Source: Xylocopa sonorina | Taxonomy: Eukaryota > Arthropoda > Insecta > Hymenoptera > Apidae | Length of the DNA: 64,000 nt | Direction of reading: 5' to 3' | Assembly (NCBI RefSeq): GCF_050948175.1 | Contig: NC_135195.1 | Coordinates: 1,729,001-1,793,000, forward strand | Shown here: piece by piece, positions 38,734-52,030 of the stretch | Numbering within the stretch: position 1 is the stretch's first letter | How the letters are laid out: each line of letters opens with the position of its first letter | Program-made: the position numbers and the translations under genes | The notes under the pieces: model-generated | What the model was told of the DNA's origin: nothing | The model's input: only the letters and a program-made list of their open reading frames with translations | The model's database searches: none

Positions 38734-41132
38734 TTAGTATACATTGCAAACAATATCGCAGAAATATATACAAACATTAATCCGATTCGGTCGAATCTGA
38801 CAACAAATGTACATCATAAAGATTTATATTAAGAAATTTATTGGACCTGAAGGATGCATGTTACTATTTTTTTTTTTCTTTTACAAATTTAACATATCAA
38901 TTAAATTAATGTGAACAGTGTTCCAAAATTATAACAGAAGTGTAGACAATTTTAGAGTGTAACTAGTCTTAAGAGAAACCATTCACTTTTTATTTCCTTC
39001 CTTTACTTTAGATTTCGACTTATCATTAAGGTGTATAAATTTGTTTTATAAATTCATATTCAGATTAACTTAACATGTTGCTTTTATATTATACAATTTT
39101 TATATACTCCCTAGACAATATTTAAAACATTCTGAGATACCTGTTAAGCTTCCAACTAAATTCTTAAAGGTATATCTATGTAAAAATACATCGCAAACGT
39201 TGTAAAAATGAATTAATGGATGTATTATACACTTATGACTATAATTTTACATGACATTGTACATTTACAAATATTTGATATAATGATCAGTAAATAATTG
39301 ATTTCTGTCTATTTTACAAAAAAATTGAGGCGTCCATATAAAGTTAAGAAAAGCATAAGATATAATTATTGATAAGTATTGTACGATATTTCTGTTCATT
39401 CTTGGATGAAAGTTTAAACAAGTCTAACGTATTAACGCGAAACATTCGTAGTATCAACGAAAACGGAGTTCTAATTAACCTTTAATTAGAATGTAATAAC
39501 ATCAATGAATAAATAATGACGTCAAAACATAATAGTATCGTAACATGCATTTATTAGGTCAAAACGCAATTGTTCCCAGTGAACGATCGCGAATGTTGGT
39601 AGTTTAAATAAATAACTGTTCCAATCTTCAATTCTTGATGGCCTGTACATAAAACACCTTAATTATATTGTATAGCGGGGAAAGCACTATGCTTAATTGG
39701 TCGACCTGTTGCGATTTAACGCTTACTTTGCGGTTGTGTAAATCGCTTGTCCTTAAATACGCGCAAATTATTCAATTCCAATCGACCAGTACGCAGACGC
39801 GCATATCTTCTTGGATAATAAACTATCGTTAATTAATTTCATCTAACATCTCTTTTTGTCGAAATCATTTTATCCACCTCGTCCAAAAAGAAAACATTTC
39901 TATTCTTACAAATATCTTCCAAATAAAAATTAATCTTATATAGAAATCATTTATTTCGATATAAATTTTTAAAAGTATCTATACTTATTAACGTAGCATT
40001 ATGTAATAGCATCGAAGTTGTTAAAACTTTTATAAGATACCTTAAAATTAGGATACCAATGTGAAATAAAAATTAATAATAATAAACTGATATGAATTTA
40101 TATCAGCTGATACGAGAAAAAAGACCTCGAATAATTAAAAATAGATTTCGTTTCATAACGATATCTCCATTAAAGTTTACGTTCGGAACGCGATGGAATG
40201 CGGAACAGTGACCGAATTCCTGACAATGCCGTGTGACCTACTTCTTCTTCCGGGAGGTGCGCGCGCCGCCTCGAGTGGTGATGGTAACTGGAAAAATGTT
40301 GCGCTGACCAACGCATGCGTGCGAGAAATTAAAGATATCGTATTAAGATAACATATAAAGCACTTTAAACAAGAATGGTAGGTTATTCGATTATGTTTAA
40401 GCAAATTAATAGAAAAATCCATATTTCGTATGAAAGTGTTACGAAAGCGAAATGATATTCTATTTATGATTCTTGATCTGAGCTATGACTTTTCTTTTTA
40501 TTTCTATATTTCTTTTTTCATTCCGTATGAAATGCGATACCGTGGATCGTCAAAGCTTGTTGGTTGCGAGACATATGGATGAAATGAAAGTGCAACGCAC
40601 AGCTTCAGCACTTAATTTGTAATAAATATAACACGACACAACGAAATAACTATGTCTGTTATAACTATAACTCGGGATACGGTGCTGCGGCTAACTTCTT
40701 CGCTGCACTTGTCGGTTGTAACACTCTGACTAGTTAACTGTGTAACGCGTACTCGGTAACTCATTAACTTCTGATTACCATAAGGACGAAAATGTCGCTC
40801 CTTATCACGTACGAATAGAGAAAGAAAAGCTAAGGTAGAAGGAGATAGACTTACTTGGAATACGTAAGGGAACGGAAACGGTTAATGAATAATAGGATTA
40901 ATAAATAAATAATATACAATTGGGAGATCCTAAGGACTCTTAGGGACGGTCACTACTCAGAGGATAAGGACGTACAGCGATTCGGCTCGCGTAGGACTGC
41001 AGAAATCTATTGTAGGATTTAAAAGGAATTTTAAGTGACCTAAGAATCATAAATAATTGTGTGGCGTTGAAAAAATAACTGTCGAGTCGTAGCTGTTCAG
41101 TGATTGCATATCTATCTATCTATCTATCTATC

Positions 41133-41163
<31 letters not shown>

Positions 41164-41229
41164 AGAACGCAGCTTTTTATATACACAGTCCCAATAAAAT
41201 GATTGACAGCCTAGAATAGCATAGGTGAA
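38734..41229. other. 3' flank of the Dpr gene
   Basis: AT-rich and without a recognised gene. It holds a full CRE palindrome at 39517-39524, a GC-rich patch with an ETS-like TTCCGG at 40170-40330, and a (TATC)n/(AT)n repeat near 41110. The patch 40540-41100 is less AT-rich and could include the remains of a repeat adjoining the retroelement, but I see no LTR ends. Confidence 0.45.
41109..41159. repeat. (TATC)n followed by (AT)n
   Basis: About six tetranucleotide units then about 13 AT units; simple sequence. Confidence 0.92.
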
Positions 41230-41379
41230 TGATTTTATTGCGACTGGAAGCTATGTATGTGTGGAAACAAAAGATGTAAATGTGATTCGATCGCTGCCTT
41301 AACATCTTTGACTGTAACTTTATACCGTCCATCAGTAACGTTCGGTTCGTTTTGTTCTACACAGTTAAAATAATACTCG

Positions 41380-41574
41380 CTAAATCGCCGCTATGCACGG
41401 CTTCTGGTTGTGTCTTCGCGTTGCTGGTGCATTCGACTCCTTCGGTTTCTTCGATACCACTTTTCTAATCACAACTTCACCTTGGTTTATGTACGTTTCG
41501 ACATCTTTTAGAAAGTTTTGTCCTAATATTATTTCGGTCCTCATACCCTCGTTAGAGACAACGAACATTTCCAC
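41380..41574 (-). pseudogene. Retroelement aspartic-protease fragment
   Basis: 64 codons containing ILGQNFLKD, the ILG(x)xFL motif close to the C-terminal end of retropepsin-like domains. The catalytic DTG triad region is not in this frame, so it is a fragment. Confidence 0.62.
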
Positions 41575-41760
41575 ATCGAAATAGTAAAAATTCTAAAAGT
41601 CAACCGTAGGGATGGATTACAAGGATTTCACGATGCGCATCCTTCCGCATTAAACTTACTTCACTCCCTGTTCGTGTCCACTGGAGGCACTTAACCTGTT
41701 CTTTAAACTATTTCCTCAGTTAACACTGTTTTCTTTAGGTTTCGATTTCATCCGTATTCA

Positions 41761-41802
41761 GCAGTTTTTTGCGAAATGTCCGAATTCATCACACGCAAAA
41801 CA
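41761..41802 (-). pseudogene. CCHC zinc knuckle of a retroelement Gag
   Basis: Spacing C-x2-C-x4-H-x4-C is exact, which is the nucleic-acid-binding motif of nucleocapsid. A TGA follows the last Cys codon. The frame before it is broken. Confidence 0.8.
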
Positions 41803-42636
41803 TTTGGATCCATTTGTCCTTTTTTCACAGTTTTTTATTTCATGTTCCTCTGAACCATCGGAAAAGCAAAGCAAATGTCTTCTCTGATTTTATATCTCTA
41901 ACTGGCCGATGCCGTGTCTTCTTGTTTTCGCCATCATTTCCTTTTCCTCCTTTTGTAAAATTCTAGTTTTCTTCTAAGATCGTGCAGAATACACGCCTCA
42001 TACAACATACCTTTGTTTGTTTCCCTGTCCTGCACGCCGTTTATGATTTGCTCTATCAACGCTTCGTCTTTTATGTATTCCTGGCTAGCGATTACTCGCA
42101 TGGCTCCTTCATATTACTACTAATTACTAACTAATTACTTTTATTTGAATTCGCCCAACAACTTTCTTTTCAGGATACTGATCATTGTAGCATTATCTTT
42201 CCATATAACAGCTTTTGAAGATCATTCCATTCGAACAAGGTGCTTAGTTCTTCGATGTCACTGATTCATTTCTTGATTGGTGGTTTACTATACTCTTATC
42301 TATTTTCTTTCTCATCTTCCGATTCACACTCACTCAAATTCCTTTAGACTTTCCCTCAATTCTTCAACTTTCATCGCGCTAATCATCACTTCAGTCAAAA
42401 GACATTTCTCAGTCGTTGTTTTTCTCGATCTTATTTTTGCCTTTATCTTATTTCCTTTGCTGGCCGTCGCTTTTCCATTAGTACGATGGTTTGATTTGAA
42501 TTGCCATCGTCATTTTGCTTCTCCATATGTCTTTCTGTTATTCATTCTTGTTACGTCTGCTATTCAGATTTCACAGTGGACACAACTTTATTATCGTTCG
42601 GCGATTGATTACAGCTTTAATTCATTCGCGAACTGA

Positions 42637-42757
42637 TAACTTCGTTACTTTCCGTCATATTATTTGACTAATCAAGAATCCGTCGTTTCCTTTTCCCCAA
42701 GGGAACCACGGATTTGTGATTAGTCAAATAATACGACGGAAGACAACAAAGTTACTT
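42637..42757. repeat. Long imperfect hairpin (about 54-bp arms, 10-nt loop)
   Basis: Left arm about 42637-42690 and right arm about 42701-42757. The core 17 bases (42658-42674 with 42717-42733) pair perfectly; elsewhere there are a few mismatches and one- to two-base bulges. The loop is about TTTTCCCCAA. It abuts the 5' side of the minus-strand retroelement. It could be a fold-back transposon remnant, the product of an inverted duplication, or a hairpin RNA source. No gene is apparent in it. Confidence 0.85.
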
Positions 42758-45700
42758 ATATATGTATATAATGTAAAGTTCTATGATACATAGGACGCTC
42801 TGAAATACGGATTGTAGGCGACAATGGAGGTACTTTATGAGGTTATTTCCAAGTTTCGTGCCTCGACTTCGTATTCAAGATTTTTCAATTCAGTAGAATA
42901 GTACAATAAATACACTGAATATTTAATATCTGTCAATACTATAATTTATCAAGAATAATGGCAAAATAGGAATAGTTCTGTAGAAAAGAATGCAACGAAT
43001 ATTTTTAACTACGGAACAACATTATTCCATCTAGAATCTAATGCAGAGTATTCAAGTCTTGAAAAAGTGGATTGTAAATAATTTGAATCCTACGCATAGT
43101 CCTTAACATGATATTGTTTTGAAAAAAGGTATAACTCGTTTACCTGAAACAAATAGCAATTTTCAGTAGCTTGGTGCTTGGTTAAAGTTAAAAACCCAAA
43201 ACATACGTTTCGCAGTTATTTTTTCAAAATGTAGAATATAGTTTCTGCGTAATCATTTTCCAACTACCACTGACAAGATACAAGATCTATATACTACACC
43301 TACTACTATAACGTTTAGTTCGAATTCAAACCATTCTGTGTTGAATCGATAACATTACCAATGACATTAAAGAGAGTGACACAGAATTTTACAAGATTCT
43401 CGAATCATAGGATACAAAAATACGTTAGTTGAATCTTGATGATCTTGTAACTCGTCTGTCATAAATATTTTCAGAAACTCATATGTGTATATCTGCGGAT
43501 GTACATTTAGGAAACGTTGCAATCTACGAACGGTAACTTTTCGGTAGGTAAAATTTAGATTTTCGACCAACGGTAGCATACAGAGGAAACTAATTTTTAT
43601 AATAATTTTAGCTATTATTGAAAACAAATTGTTGGTACTACAGCATCCACACAGTGTGCAATGTAAACGTCTTAACTAAATGTTTTCTAATTTCCAAGTT
43701 GGTCTTTATTATTTGCAATTAATAATATATACAAAAGACAAGTTTAATGTATATCAATCGAATTAATATTCGTTTAAAGTTACAAAATACTCGGAAACTT
43801 TCAGTATGTCACATCAATTACGTTAATTCCTTAATCTCTCTTTATAATTCACATTTAAATGAAAATGATATAAAACAAAAATTGACTTTCAAATATAATA
43901 AATCTTATCCAAATTAAGGATAAAGTGTTCACGACGAATTTATTATAAGCACATGAATGAAATTAAAATAACTACTTGGATGAGATCTTATTCGTGGAAG
44001 TTTGCACGTGGAAGTCTTGCAAGGTTCGTACGAGTTACGAACTATCGGTATAACAGATTCTCAGCTCGCGCCATTATTTTTAAAACTTCTTTAACACCAG
44101 ATCTAACAAAGTTACGCAAGCTTTTCAGAAGTTAGACAGTCGTCGTACCTCTCATACGCGAGCTTCAGTTTCTGGTGATATCCAGCGAAATTCATTCGCA
44201 AACTCTAATCCAAGACTTTCGTTGAACCGTGAGCTGAGCATATTTACAAAAACTTTTTAGTTCGTTCAATAAATCTAGACAAATGTTACATTTCATCAAG
44301 AATTTTTCTTTATTCGTGATTGAAATCAGTAATTATTTTCTGATTAATATGAATAAGCATAGATATTATTTTATAACGTTTATCTGATAAATAAGAATTT
44401 GTCATCGTTTATAATTACAAAAATTAAATGTATTTTAACATTAATTTTAGCTATTGCATTTCACTACAATGACTATCGCAGATGTTATATTTTCTAATGG
44501 TGCGGCTATTATAGTAGCTTTCGTGGATATCATGTTTTTGAAAGTGCCACTGAAGTGTCACACTACCTATATATTACAATGGAAGATCGCGGTACAAATG
44601 TGAAGATTATGATGTAGGACTCTGCGTTGTTCTTTGTTTTGAAACGCATAATACGTTTTTGTATCAGCTTATACTGCAAACTTTTTACATAAAAATGTAT
44701 AAATGAATTACAATTTATTCCTTAACCGTTTTACTGCCAAACGGCGCTTGCCAGATTGCGTTCCTCCTGTTCAATAGTTTAAAAGTGCCAGCTATTCTAC
44801 AAGAAGAGACATATTGACTGCACGCTGAGATTTTGTCGATGCGATTGTCGACCGCATATAATTTTGTTACGTACATTCATAAGAATGGCACAACACTAAC
44901 GCAAGATTTACTGCTGGTAAATAGAAAAACAGTATAGCGCTATTGTACTGCTTGACAGTTTATCACGCTCTATGGTATCTTCGGACTGGGTTTCTGCGAA
45001 AGCCTACGATACTCAATGGTTAACAATTCTATTCCGATCTCATTAGATCCGGATATGGAATGGCGAAATTTTCCGTACAGAAATACAGTAAAAGGTTCGG
45101 TAATCAAAAGTGACATTTATGACCATGTTTTAGAAAATATCAAACACAGTAATTGTTAAAATCTAATCAAATCTCTACGTTCGATTGCTTGTCACCTGAT
45201 GTCATTAATAATTCCTACCAATCGATCAATACCAATCAAATAATTCGTTAATTAAGGTGGGCTAGAGTCCGTAAAGTAATATTAGTGGTGGATCTAGCAT
45301 GTTGAACAATCTGCTGAATTCGAAACGCAACGATTCCCTTTGTAATTGCGGTGCATTTCGATATCGTTAGCCACATTTAGGTTTCTCGAATAGGAAGCAT
45401 GCGATACCTTTCAACTGAGACTCATCGTTACCAAAATTCCAATAAACCTTAATTAAAAGGAACACGACGACTGCTTCTCGTCTCTGGACTCGCGGAAAGC
45501 GAGGTTTTCTTTCGTTTACCGCTACTTTCCCCAAGCCTCGAAGAGTGTCGGGAAACCTTCTAAGAAGTTGCATTCTATTTTTTATTTTATCAAAGGCCGT
45601 TTGCCTCTAAATTCTACGATTTAAAGGACCACTTTGAACTTGTTCAAATCTGCTTTATTTCGAAATGAAATTTATTTGTTGAGAAGAAATGAGTTTGTGA

Positions 45701-46859
45701 TAGGAAAAATACAAATAACATCGTTTGTTAAAATACATTTTATGCATGCGTTTACTCAAAGCGTTTTAATATATCATATATGTATATATAGGTTTGCAAG
45801 ATATTGAGTAGAATGCTGTTGTGAGACGTCAAACAGAGAAAGAAATTGCTAGGCCTCTTTTGTTGGAATAATTTGGCAGTGATTCAGGTTAAAGATATTA
45901 CGTTTGAATTCTGTTCAGCTGAAATAAGTTGGAATAATACCAGGCCTTTAGGATGTCTTGACCTTGATCACTCATCCCAATTTTATGAAGCATTCCTTTG
46001 TTCGTTGCACTGTGAAACGAAATAAATGTATTGAAGAGTCAATTCCATGCTCTATTTTTATTTTCTAATTTAATGTTTGAAGTTTTATCAGCCTTTTAAC
46101 TGCCAGTCGAATTGATATGTATTATTAAAATATAAGTATGAAAAGTAGGAAAATGCAATAACATAAAATGTTTGTATTCGCTTTGAAATTAGGAAATTTT
46201 TTAAAAAGGAGAGAATCCACTTAATTTGAACGTCAGCTAAAAATTGCGATACGGCCAAAGTTTAGCATGAGAGTTCATTCGTATTGATTTCTTCAAGAAC
46301 GTAGTCATTTCCTTTGAGTCCATCAAAGATTCGGTCGCGTTCGGTAAATCTAAGGTCGATGCTTATCGATTTGCATAATCCTGGGATTGTCTTTAGCGTG
46401 TCAGACAATCCATCCGGAAACTGTCCCCGTCATGCTGTACACATCCGGAACCGCCCTTCCGTGAGTCGATGTTGATCGCGCAAAATGAATTTCTGTCAAT
46501 CGTAGGATAAAAGCAAAATGACTTTGTATAAGTAGCAAAATTGAATTTATCGAAACATTTATTTGAAGCTCGTAAGTATATTCTATCGTTTATTACATAA
46601 TTTTGTTTGTATTGTCTAGGAATGGTTCGTAAATGGAAATTTTGCTTTTCCGTGATATCAAATTTCTTAAATTCACAAATTTTGTTTAATACCAATAATA
46701 TCTGAAATAAAACATTTATATTCGTGTGCTGATAAAGTTAAGGTATTTGAAAAATATTTGAATAATGTGAAATTGATTGCAGTCATAATGTGTTCCAACA
46801 GTTTTCTAAAGTTTTCGCGAAAAATCCTGAAACGCATCAGGAAAATGAAGCAACGTGAC

Positions 46860-47170
46860 ACAGCGACACGAGCGGGTGAGAACAATCCGTAACTGAGCGA
46901 TAAATCATAATTGATAATTAATCATCCCTCTCTGGTGAAACTTTATCATTTGTAGGATTAAAACTTCCGTTGCATAAATCATGTCGGCCGTTAAAGAGCT
47001 CGCAAACACATGTTGTTTGAGGTGGTGGCGGGCTCGTCTTCCAATCTTATGGGGGAAGTTGCCCGATAAATGCATTCATCCGACACTGACCCATATTTCG
47101 GTGCCACGTCTGACCTTTTAGGGTTAATGACGCATTTCCATCCAGTTGGAACAATATTTATAATATAATA
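46860..47170. promoter_or_regulatory. Candidate regulatory island
   Basis: Non-repetitive, GC-richer, with clustered ATAAATC and TTAAT cores resembling homeodomain sites. No coding signal recognised. Inference from appearance only. Confidence 0.15.
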
Positions 47171-48329
47171 TGACAGTCTGAGAGGAAAAAAATGCACACA
47201 AAGCGCCCTAGAAGTGATTAACGGCATCTCTATTCTTCATAGAATTCTCCGAACAAAGATGGTATCGATGAATAATTCACGTAGAGGATTTTGGATTCGT
47301 GGAATGCGCAGCGAGAAGAAACAAAATTTGAAAAATGAAAGAATTATGGAATTATACCAAATATTAAAGTTAAATACTTTTTGTGCAAACGTAGGCTGGT
47401 ATAATAATATGCGTCATAGGTTTTCATAAACTTTTTAAGTGTAAGTAATTTTCTCTAAAATTGGATTGTCAAAAATGCAAGTTTAAGCTTTCTCATTTAA
47501 TGCAATTGTTATAAAGGGTATTTCTTTTACAAAGTGAAATATTTTCCGATTATTTGATCACTTTTATATTTGTAGGAAAATTAATTAATATAATTGTATA
47601 CTTTATTAACTATTGCAGTCGTTATTAGTCACTAGTCACTGTTTACTTTCCAACTTTAAGTATTTTGACTCTGTCGCTGCTCGCTACTAACTGACTTCAT
47701 TCGCTCCTCGGATTCACCCTTCCAAACATCCTATCATTTTAAATTTCCACGCATATCCGATTCATCGTTCTTTTTTGCTTCATTTTCGCTAAAACAATAC
47801 CAAAATAACTATCTATAGAAAATTGCAAGTATGCCGAATGAATAAAAATTTTGCCTGATTTTGCCTGATTGATTTCCGTACCTTGACTTACTCATCCTCA
47901 ACCACACAAGTACTAGGTATTGTTGGTCGTAGCTCAAATTTCTATAGTCATTAGTTGCCTGTAGAATTTGCGACTAAATAAGTCTCTAAAGTCTCTCAAT
48001 AAGTATCGTACTCGATTTCCCCGGAACTAACCAAACCGGAATCCAACAGTAAATTCGATTTTAATACTATTGTTACGCAGTGCAATTCTAACGAAAACAA
48101 TGAGCTGTTCCGTGTGGAAATTCGTAAACATTACGCATAACAATAGTTTCTTAAAAATATTTCCAAGTGTCATTACATTTGAAAGTCTTACCTTTCTTTC
48201 TACGTTCTCGTTACTGACCTGGAAAATTGCAACTCGTAATATAGCAAAATAGAACTACACTGCTGTTTCGTTTCCAAACAAGGTAGGAATGATTGTGTAA
48301 AATTAATTTGGAACAGAGAAGAATCTAGA

Positions 48330-48550
48330 GGTATCGATGAACTTTACCAGGGCCTCTCATCGTGATTACAAATTCAGGATTAATCGGCCAGAACATCACG
48401 GCTAACAATCGCGAGAAGCGGACGACATGAAGCGGCGGCTCCCCATCTCGGGAGAGTCATTATCGCGAGAAATATTCATAAATCGTGAGAAAAGGAAGCG
48501 GTACGGGGCATGACGGGCTATCGATTTGAACGAGGGCGAGTCTTTTAATG
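48330..48550. promoter_or_regulatory. Candidate regulatory island
   Basis: GC-richer, with homeodomain-like GGATTAATC and TCGCGA repeats (TCGCGAGA near 48410 and 48463). No open frame of note. Confidence 0.15.
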
Positions 48551-48899
48551 CTTTCACCAGTTCAAATATTGATTTTTCTGAAAATTCACATCAATCTGCC
48601 GTAAAATATAATATAATAGATTATGTAAAATGTATTTTCGGGGTGAGATATTCTAAAAATAAGCGATATGCTCGTTTTATTTATTTATTTCTAAACTGTT
48701 AAATATACTTTAGATAAACTGTTAAACATAATTTATATAATCGTATTATTCTTATATTTAAATGATAACATGAATAGCGTGGATTGAATAGTAATTTGTT
48801 ATGTTAGATAAACAATTATCATTGAACAGGTTCTTATATAAATCTTATACACACGATTTTAATGAAATTAATGAAATTGTAACTTTTCAAATTCAGTTC

Positions 48900-49470
48900 A
48901 TGTTCACTGAAAACTCAAATGGCAACATTTCCTGCTTTCGAATCTTCTGTTTCCCAATCGCAAGATACGCCTTCGATCAAAGCACATTTCAATTTGTCAA
49001 AAAAGATGTTCTTATTCCTGTCTAGAATTTGCTTTTGTAAATGTTCGAAAGCTTTCAAGCGATTTGCCGACGAACGTTTCAGAGATCGATTAAAATTCCA
49101 CGAGCCTCCCCATCGATGGTTGAATGTGTCGGTAATGTTAGCCATTTTCCATCCCGGCCTTTTTTTTCATCTTACTTGCACGTGAATTTGTCCGATTACC
49201 TCGACTTAGATGGTATAATCGCCAACTGCAATTGCTCGCGGGCAATCTGCCGCTCTCAACGCGGGAACGGCGAGAATTGGCTGATTGTAGCTTCTAATTG
49301 CCAACTCAGACTGGATTTTAGCAAAAGCGCTAATTGTTCGCTGCGTTTCCGTTGTCTTCTACTTTCGTCTTTGGATATTCAGCTAGCTGGGCAAATAATA
49401 GTAATTTTCATGCCGAGAACAATTCACAACGTATGTACGTCGAAATTTAGAACAGCTGACAATTAAACGC
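48900..49470. promoter_or_regulatory. Candidate regulatory island with overlapping frames
   Basis: Overlapping frames of 88 and 141 codons on + and 76 on - lack a known family; frequent CAATTGC/TAATTG cores between 49220 and 49350 look like homeodomain or E-box sites. I favour regulatory DNA over coding, weakly. Confidence 0.16.
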
Positions 49471-50791
49471 TTACGCGTATTACACTAATATGGTCTTAAA
49501 ATATTATATAGTTTAGAATTTGCATTATAAAAAAAATATTATGTTGGAAATGGATGGAAGAAAAATTAAAAAATTACTCTCTTAAAAACTAAATACTGGG
49601 CTCCTCCTGTCTAAGAAAAAATAACAATGCAAAATCTTTTTCTTTCAGCCCCTTCAGTTTAAACAGTTTGGTAGAAATGATAAATATATATACTTCATTT
49701 AATTGTGAATTTTTTACATTTTATAAGTAGTATTCAAATAATTCTACTAAGAAATAAAATAATCCTGTACGCGGCTGTACAATGATTTTACAATAATTTT
49801 CACTCAACGAATTTTGTATCGAGTGATTAAGTGCATAAAATTGTTCGAACGGCTGGTAAATTAACCATTGAGAAAAACAACCGGTGCGTTCTACTCGTTT
49901 CTATGCCGTTCCGTTTTTTCCTCCCGACTTCTGCAGCACCACGTTCACGTTAAATTCTCATTATGCCACAAATCATTCACTGGTATTAGTCCCCGATCCG
50001 TACGGAACTATCGATTTATTGCGCTGCTCTCTAAAAATATCTGTGTGACAGTTCTACATATAGGGTGTGCCAAATCGTTATTCCTGCAGCATTGGTCAAT
50101 AATAATTTTATATTCCTCTTAAATATTTGTGCAACTATTTTACTTCAACTTTTATAGTGTGTACGATAACGTATTACGCATTCGTTTGTATTTTCTGTGC
50201 TCGATTGATTTTTGTTGATTTATGAATTCACGCCGTGAAATAAAACTTTAAAATATTACATGCACGTGTACAAACAATATTATTGAAATTTGCTTTCTGT
50301 CCAATCAATTCATTCTTACCGGTTTTGTTTAATATTTATATCGATTAACTTCATGTTCTGTTCTTAGTTTAACTTGCCAACTTTTTAAGTTGAGAGTCGA
50401 AGCGCGTGGTTCTACGTACATATATCGAATGATGAGTTTTCGTCTTATGGATGCTCTGAGAAAGTCTCTCTCAGTGGGATATAAACCCCATGAGGCTATT
50501 TACTTTCGAGTAGTCACTGCCATACCCTAATAGAATATTATACAGTTTTGTTGCTGTGTTAGCATATCTATGCGATCTGTAAGAGATGTGCTATAAAAAT
50601 GAAAATTATACCAATGTCTTCATTATTAATGATTATCATTGAAACAAAAACTGATCAGACATGTACAAACTACATAATATTTACTTAACTTTAATTAGTT
50701 GAAATTGTTAAAATTGAACATTCTTTTTAATGTTCACGTAATTGTAATAATTAAGTACGAACATGTTATCCAAAATAATAGATAATTATTA

Positions 50792-51187
50792 GGGTATACC
50801 AAAAGTTTCTTTCCTTTTTTTGATACGAAATGAGTACAGAATATTTGTTGTTTAAGGTTTATTTATTGCGTTATACATATATGAACCACTCTGCTCTATA
50901 TCAACTTCTCCCATCTCTTAGGAAACCTCATTATTTCCTCTTTTGAAAATTATTTTCGTTTGGAATCATTTATTATGGAGAGAATTTTTTAACGACAGGA
51001 ACATGTAATATTCCGATGGAAAAAGATCTGGGAAGTACAGAGGATGCGGCAGATCGTCTAAAAACTTTAACACTTTTTCTCTTACTAATAAGTAAGTATA
51101 TACACTGTTCCTCTGCTATTGTAAGAAGTTATGGAAAGTAGAAATAATTGTATCCTATCAAATGGAGGAAAGAACCTTTTTCGGGTG
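50792..51187 (-). mobile_element. Internally deleted mariner-like element
   Basis: The ends are imperfect inverted repeats (50792-50816 and 51166-51187) sharing the core of GGAAAGAAACTTTTGG. Read on the minus strand, about 51085-50985 encodes PHPLYFPDLFPSEYYMF, the region around the third catalytic Asp of mariner transposases (family form PHPPYSPDLAPSDYHLF). Degraded C-terminal sequence follows (EMGEVDIEQSGSY and then the KKRK-rich end running into the TIR). The N-terminal and first catalytic parts are missing and stops interrupt the rest. It is dead, about 400 bp against about 1.3 kb for a full element. Confidence 0.75.
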
Positions 51188-52030
51188 AATAATTTCTACA
51201 GTTGCAGATCTTCTCCTTAGATCAAGTGATTTTTTGATGCACATTTTGATACCAAGAAGCAAGAAATTGGATATAGAGACGCGAGAGTTCACAAGGTCGG
51301 TCTCCAAGCAATAGGTTCTAAATGGAATTCAAACATCGCATCGATTAATGGTAAAACTAATAACAGCTTCCAGTATTCACATGTAATAGGTTTTTCATAT
51401 AAATACGTTTCTTAATAACAAAATTAAATAAATAACATTATTTAAAAGAGAGATTCATAATTTCTAAGGTAATTAGTACTTGTTGAATGATGAAAAGAAG
51501 TTTTTATAAACTATTTTTTGCTTAAAATCAGTCTTAAACGCGCTGGCGGTGTTTATTCCGGGAACGACCTGTATATGTATATATGGTAAAGAAAAAGTAG
51601 AAAACGTTAAGGAAGAAAAGATAGCAGTCAATTGCATTGGGAATGCGGGTGAAAGTATTGAATCTCAATTGTGAATGGGACCGTTGAAATGGCACAGTTT
51701 GATGGCACAGGTGATGATACGATGATACGAAAGGATGAGTCCTGAACGATGAAATGAAATTAGGAATGTATGGAGCAGCGTTTCGTAAAGGATGGATTAA
51801 AAGGGAATTGAGTGAATTACTTATGGTCCTATCGAGTGTAAAGAGGATCTACGATAAGCTTCGAATAATCTCGTTTAAAAGATATTTAGTTGACAACCGA
51901 GTTTTATAATTTATATTTATCGGTACTTATAGACGATCACGATTTGGGAAATTATTTTTTAAATCTCGTCTATTACGAAACAGTATATTAAATAAAATAT
52001 AAACATAATTAAATAATATCAGTAAAAGAA

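Larger units (their letters stand above)
41230..42636 (-). mobile_element. Decayed gag-protease LTR retroelement fragment (Ty3/gypsy-like)
   Basis: Read on the minus strand. From 42101 down a segment starting MRVIASQEYIKDEALIEQII and continuing to LRRKLEFYKR resembles the C-terminal half of Ty3/gypsy Gag. It is followed at 41802-41761 by a perfect CCHC zinc knuckle (CFACDEFGHFAKNC), then a stop. Next comes a protease-like piece with ILGQNFL (41574-41380), then a frame-shifted piece (about 41370-41230) that may be the linker before reverse transcriptase. No reverse transcriptase or integrase follows. Several stops and frameshifts separate the pieces, so it is dead. Upstream (42636-42102) only loose Gag-like sequence is seen. 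Confidence 0.75.
42758..50791. other. Intergenic stretch without recognised genes
   Basis: AT-rich with GC-richer islands near 46860-47170, 48330-48550 and 48900-49400. Short frames here (up to 141 codons at 49041-49466) show no known family. TTTTGCCTGA is repeated at 47849-47870. Confidence 0.5.

Noticed and set aside
44720..45105. TTAA-flanked piggyBac-like ends starting TTAACCGTTTTACTG
   Set aside because: The candidate right end near 45080-45105 pairs poorly and no transposase sequence lies between.
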